This document shows, piece by piece, positions 5,554 through 5,592 of a DNA stretch of 5,592 bases (its first letter is position 1; each line of letters begins with the position of its first letter). Source of the DNA: Treponema sp. (GTDB lineage Bacteria; Spirochaetota; Spirochaetia; Treponematales; UBA12059). Location: the NCBI GenBank assembly GCA_012517645.1, contig JAAYUR010000387.1:1-5592 (forward strand), given 5' to 3'. The notes beneath the pieces are model-generated. The model was not told the DNA's origin and ran no database searches. It saw only the letters and a list, made by a program, of their open reading frames with translations. The translations under genes and the position numbers were made by a program.

Positions 5554-5574
5554 CGCGGCGCCGTCGGCGCCGCG
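5554..5574. other. perfect GC palindrome downstream of KAS-B (possible terminator stem)
   Basis: CGCGGCGCCG (5554-5563) and CGGCGCCGCG (5565-5574) form a perfect 10-bp inverted repeat around a single T, 32 nt past the KAS-B stop. As RNA it would fold with a 3- to 5-nt loop into a very stable stem. Only scattered Ts follow (5575-5592), so it is a weak candidate for an intrinsic terminator. It could also be a protein-binding palindrome. The bases 5522-5592 otherwise hold no supported gene. Confidence 0.4.
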
Positions 5575-5592
5575 TCGACATAGCTTGTTCCG

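Noticed and set aside
5528..5592. A possible next gene starting with ATG 5528, 6 nt after the KAS-B stop and open to the window edge
   Set aside because: Only about 21 codons are visible, no Shine-Dalgarno is present, and the perfect palindrome 5554-5574 would lie inside it. It cannot be supported without more sequence.

Overview
The window is GC-rich bacterial DNA with strong G/C preference at third codon positions and dense coding. Nothing in it is a taxonomic marker. The GC content, the two KAS III-like subfamilies and the intergenic CACGGAG-type repeats remind me of Desulfobacterota (former Deltaproteobacteria), but this is recall and was not tested.

Layout, left to right. (1) 1-271, minus strand: the first 90 codons of a TatD-like metal-dependent hydrolase that runs off the window. 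(2) 272-569: a gene-free stretch holding a 212-bp element whose two ends are inverted arrays of the heptamer CACGGAG. (3) 4170-570, minus strand: three genes in a row that look like an operon. They are a 389-aa regulator with two complete TetR-type DNA-binding domains, a 336-aa KAS III-like protein (called KAS-A here), and a 436-aa acetyl-CoA hydrolase/CoA-transferase family protein; gaps are 47 and 62 bp. (4) 4171-4501: a 331-bp divergent control region. It has a candidate promoter at each end and, between them, a second CACGGAG-ended element in the opposite orientation to the first. (5) 4502-5521, plus strand: a second, very different KAS III-like protein (KAS-B), divergent from the operon. 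(6) 5522-5592: a short tail with a perfect GC-rich palindrome.

How the genes may work together (inference): the CoA-transferase could activate a carboxylic acid as its CoA thioester, and the two thiolase-fold proteins could condense or transfer acyl groups. The double TetR protein probably controls the divergent promoters and may sense an acyl-CoA or a product. Both KAS proteins keep the active-site cysteine, but each departs from the FabH Cys-His-Asn triad in its own way. The chemistry is therefore unlikely to be ordinary fatty-acid initiation. No product can be named from the sequence.

The points most worth a second look are the tandem TetR fusion, the pair of atypical KAS III proteins linked to a CoA-transferase, and the two oppositely oriented repeat elements with distinguishable ends.
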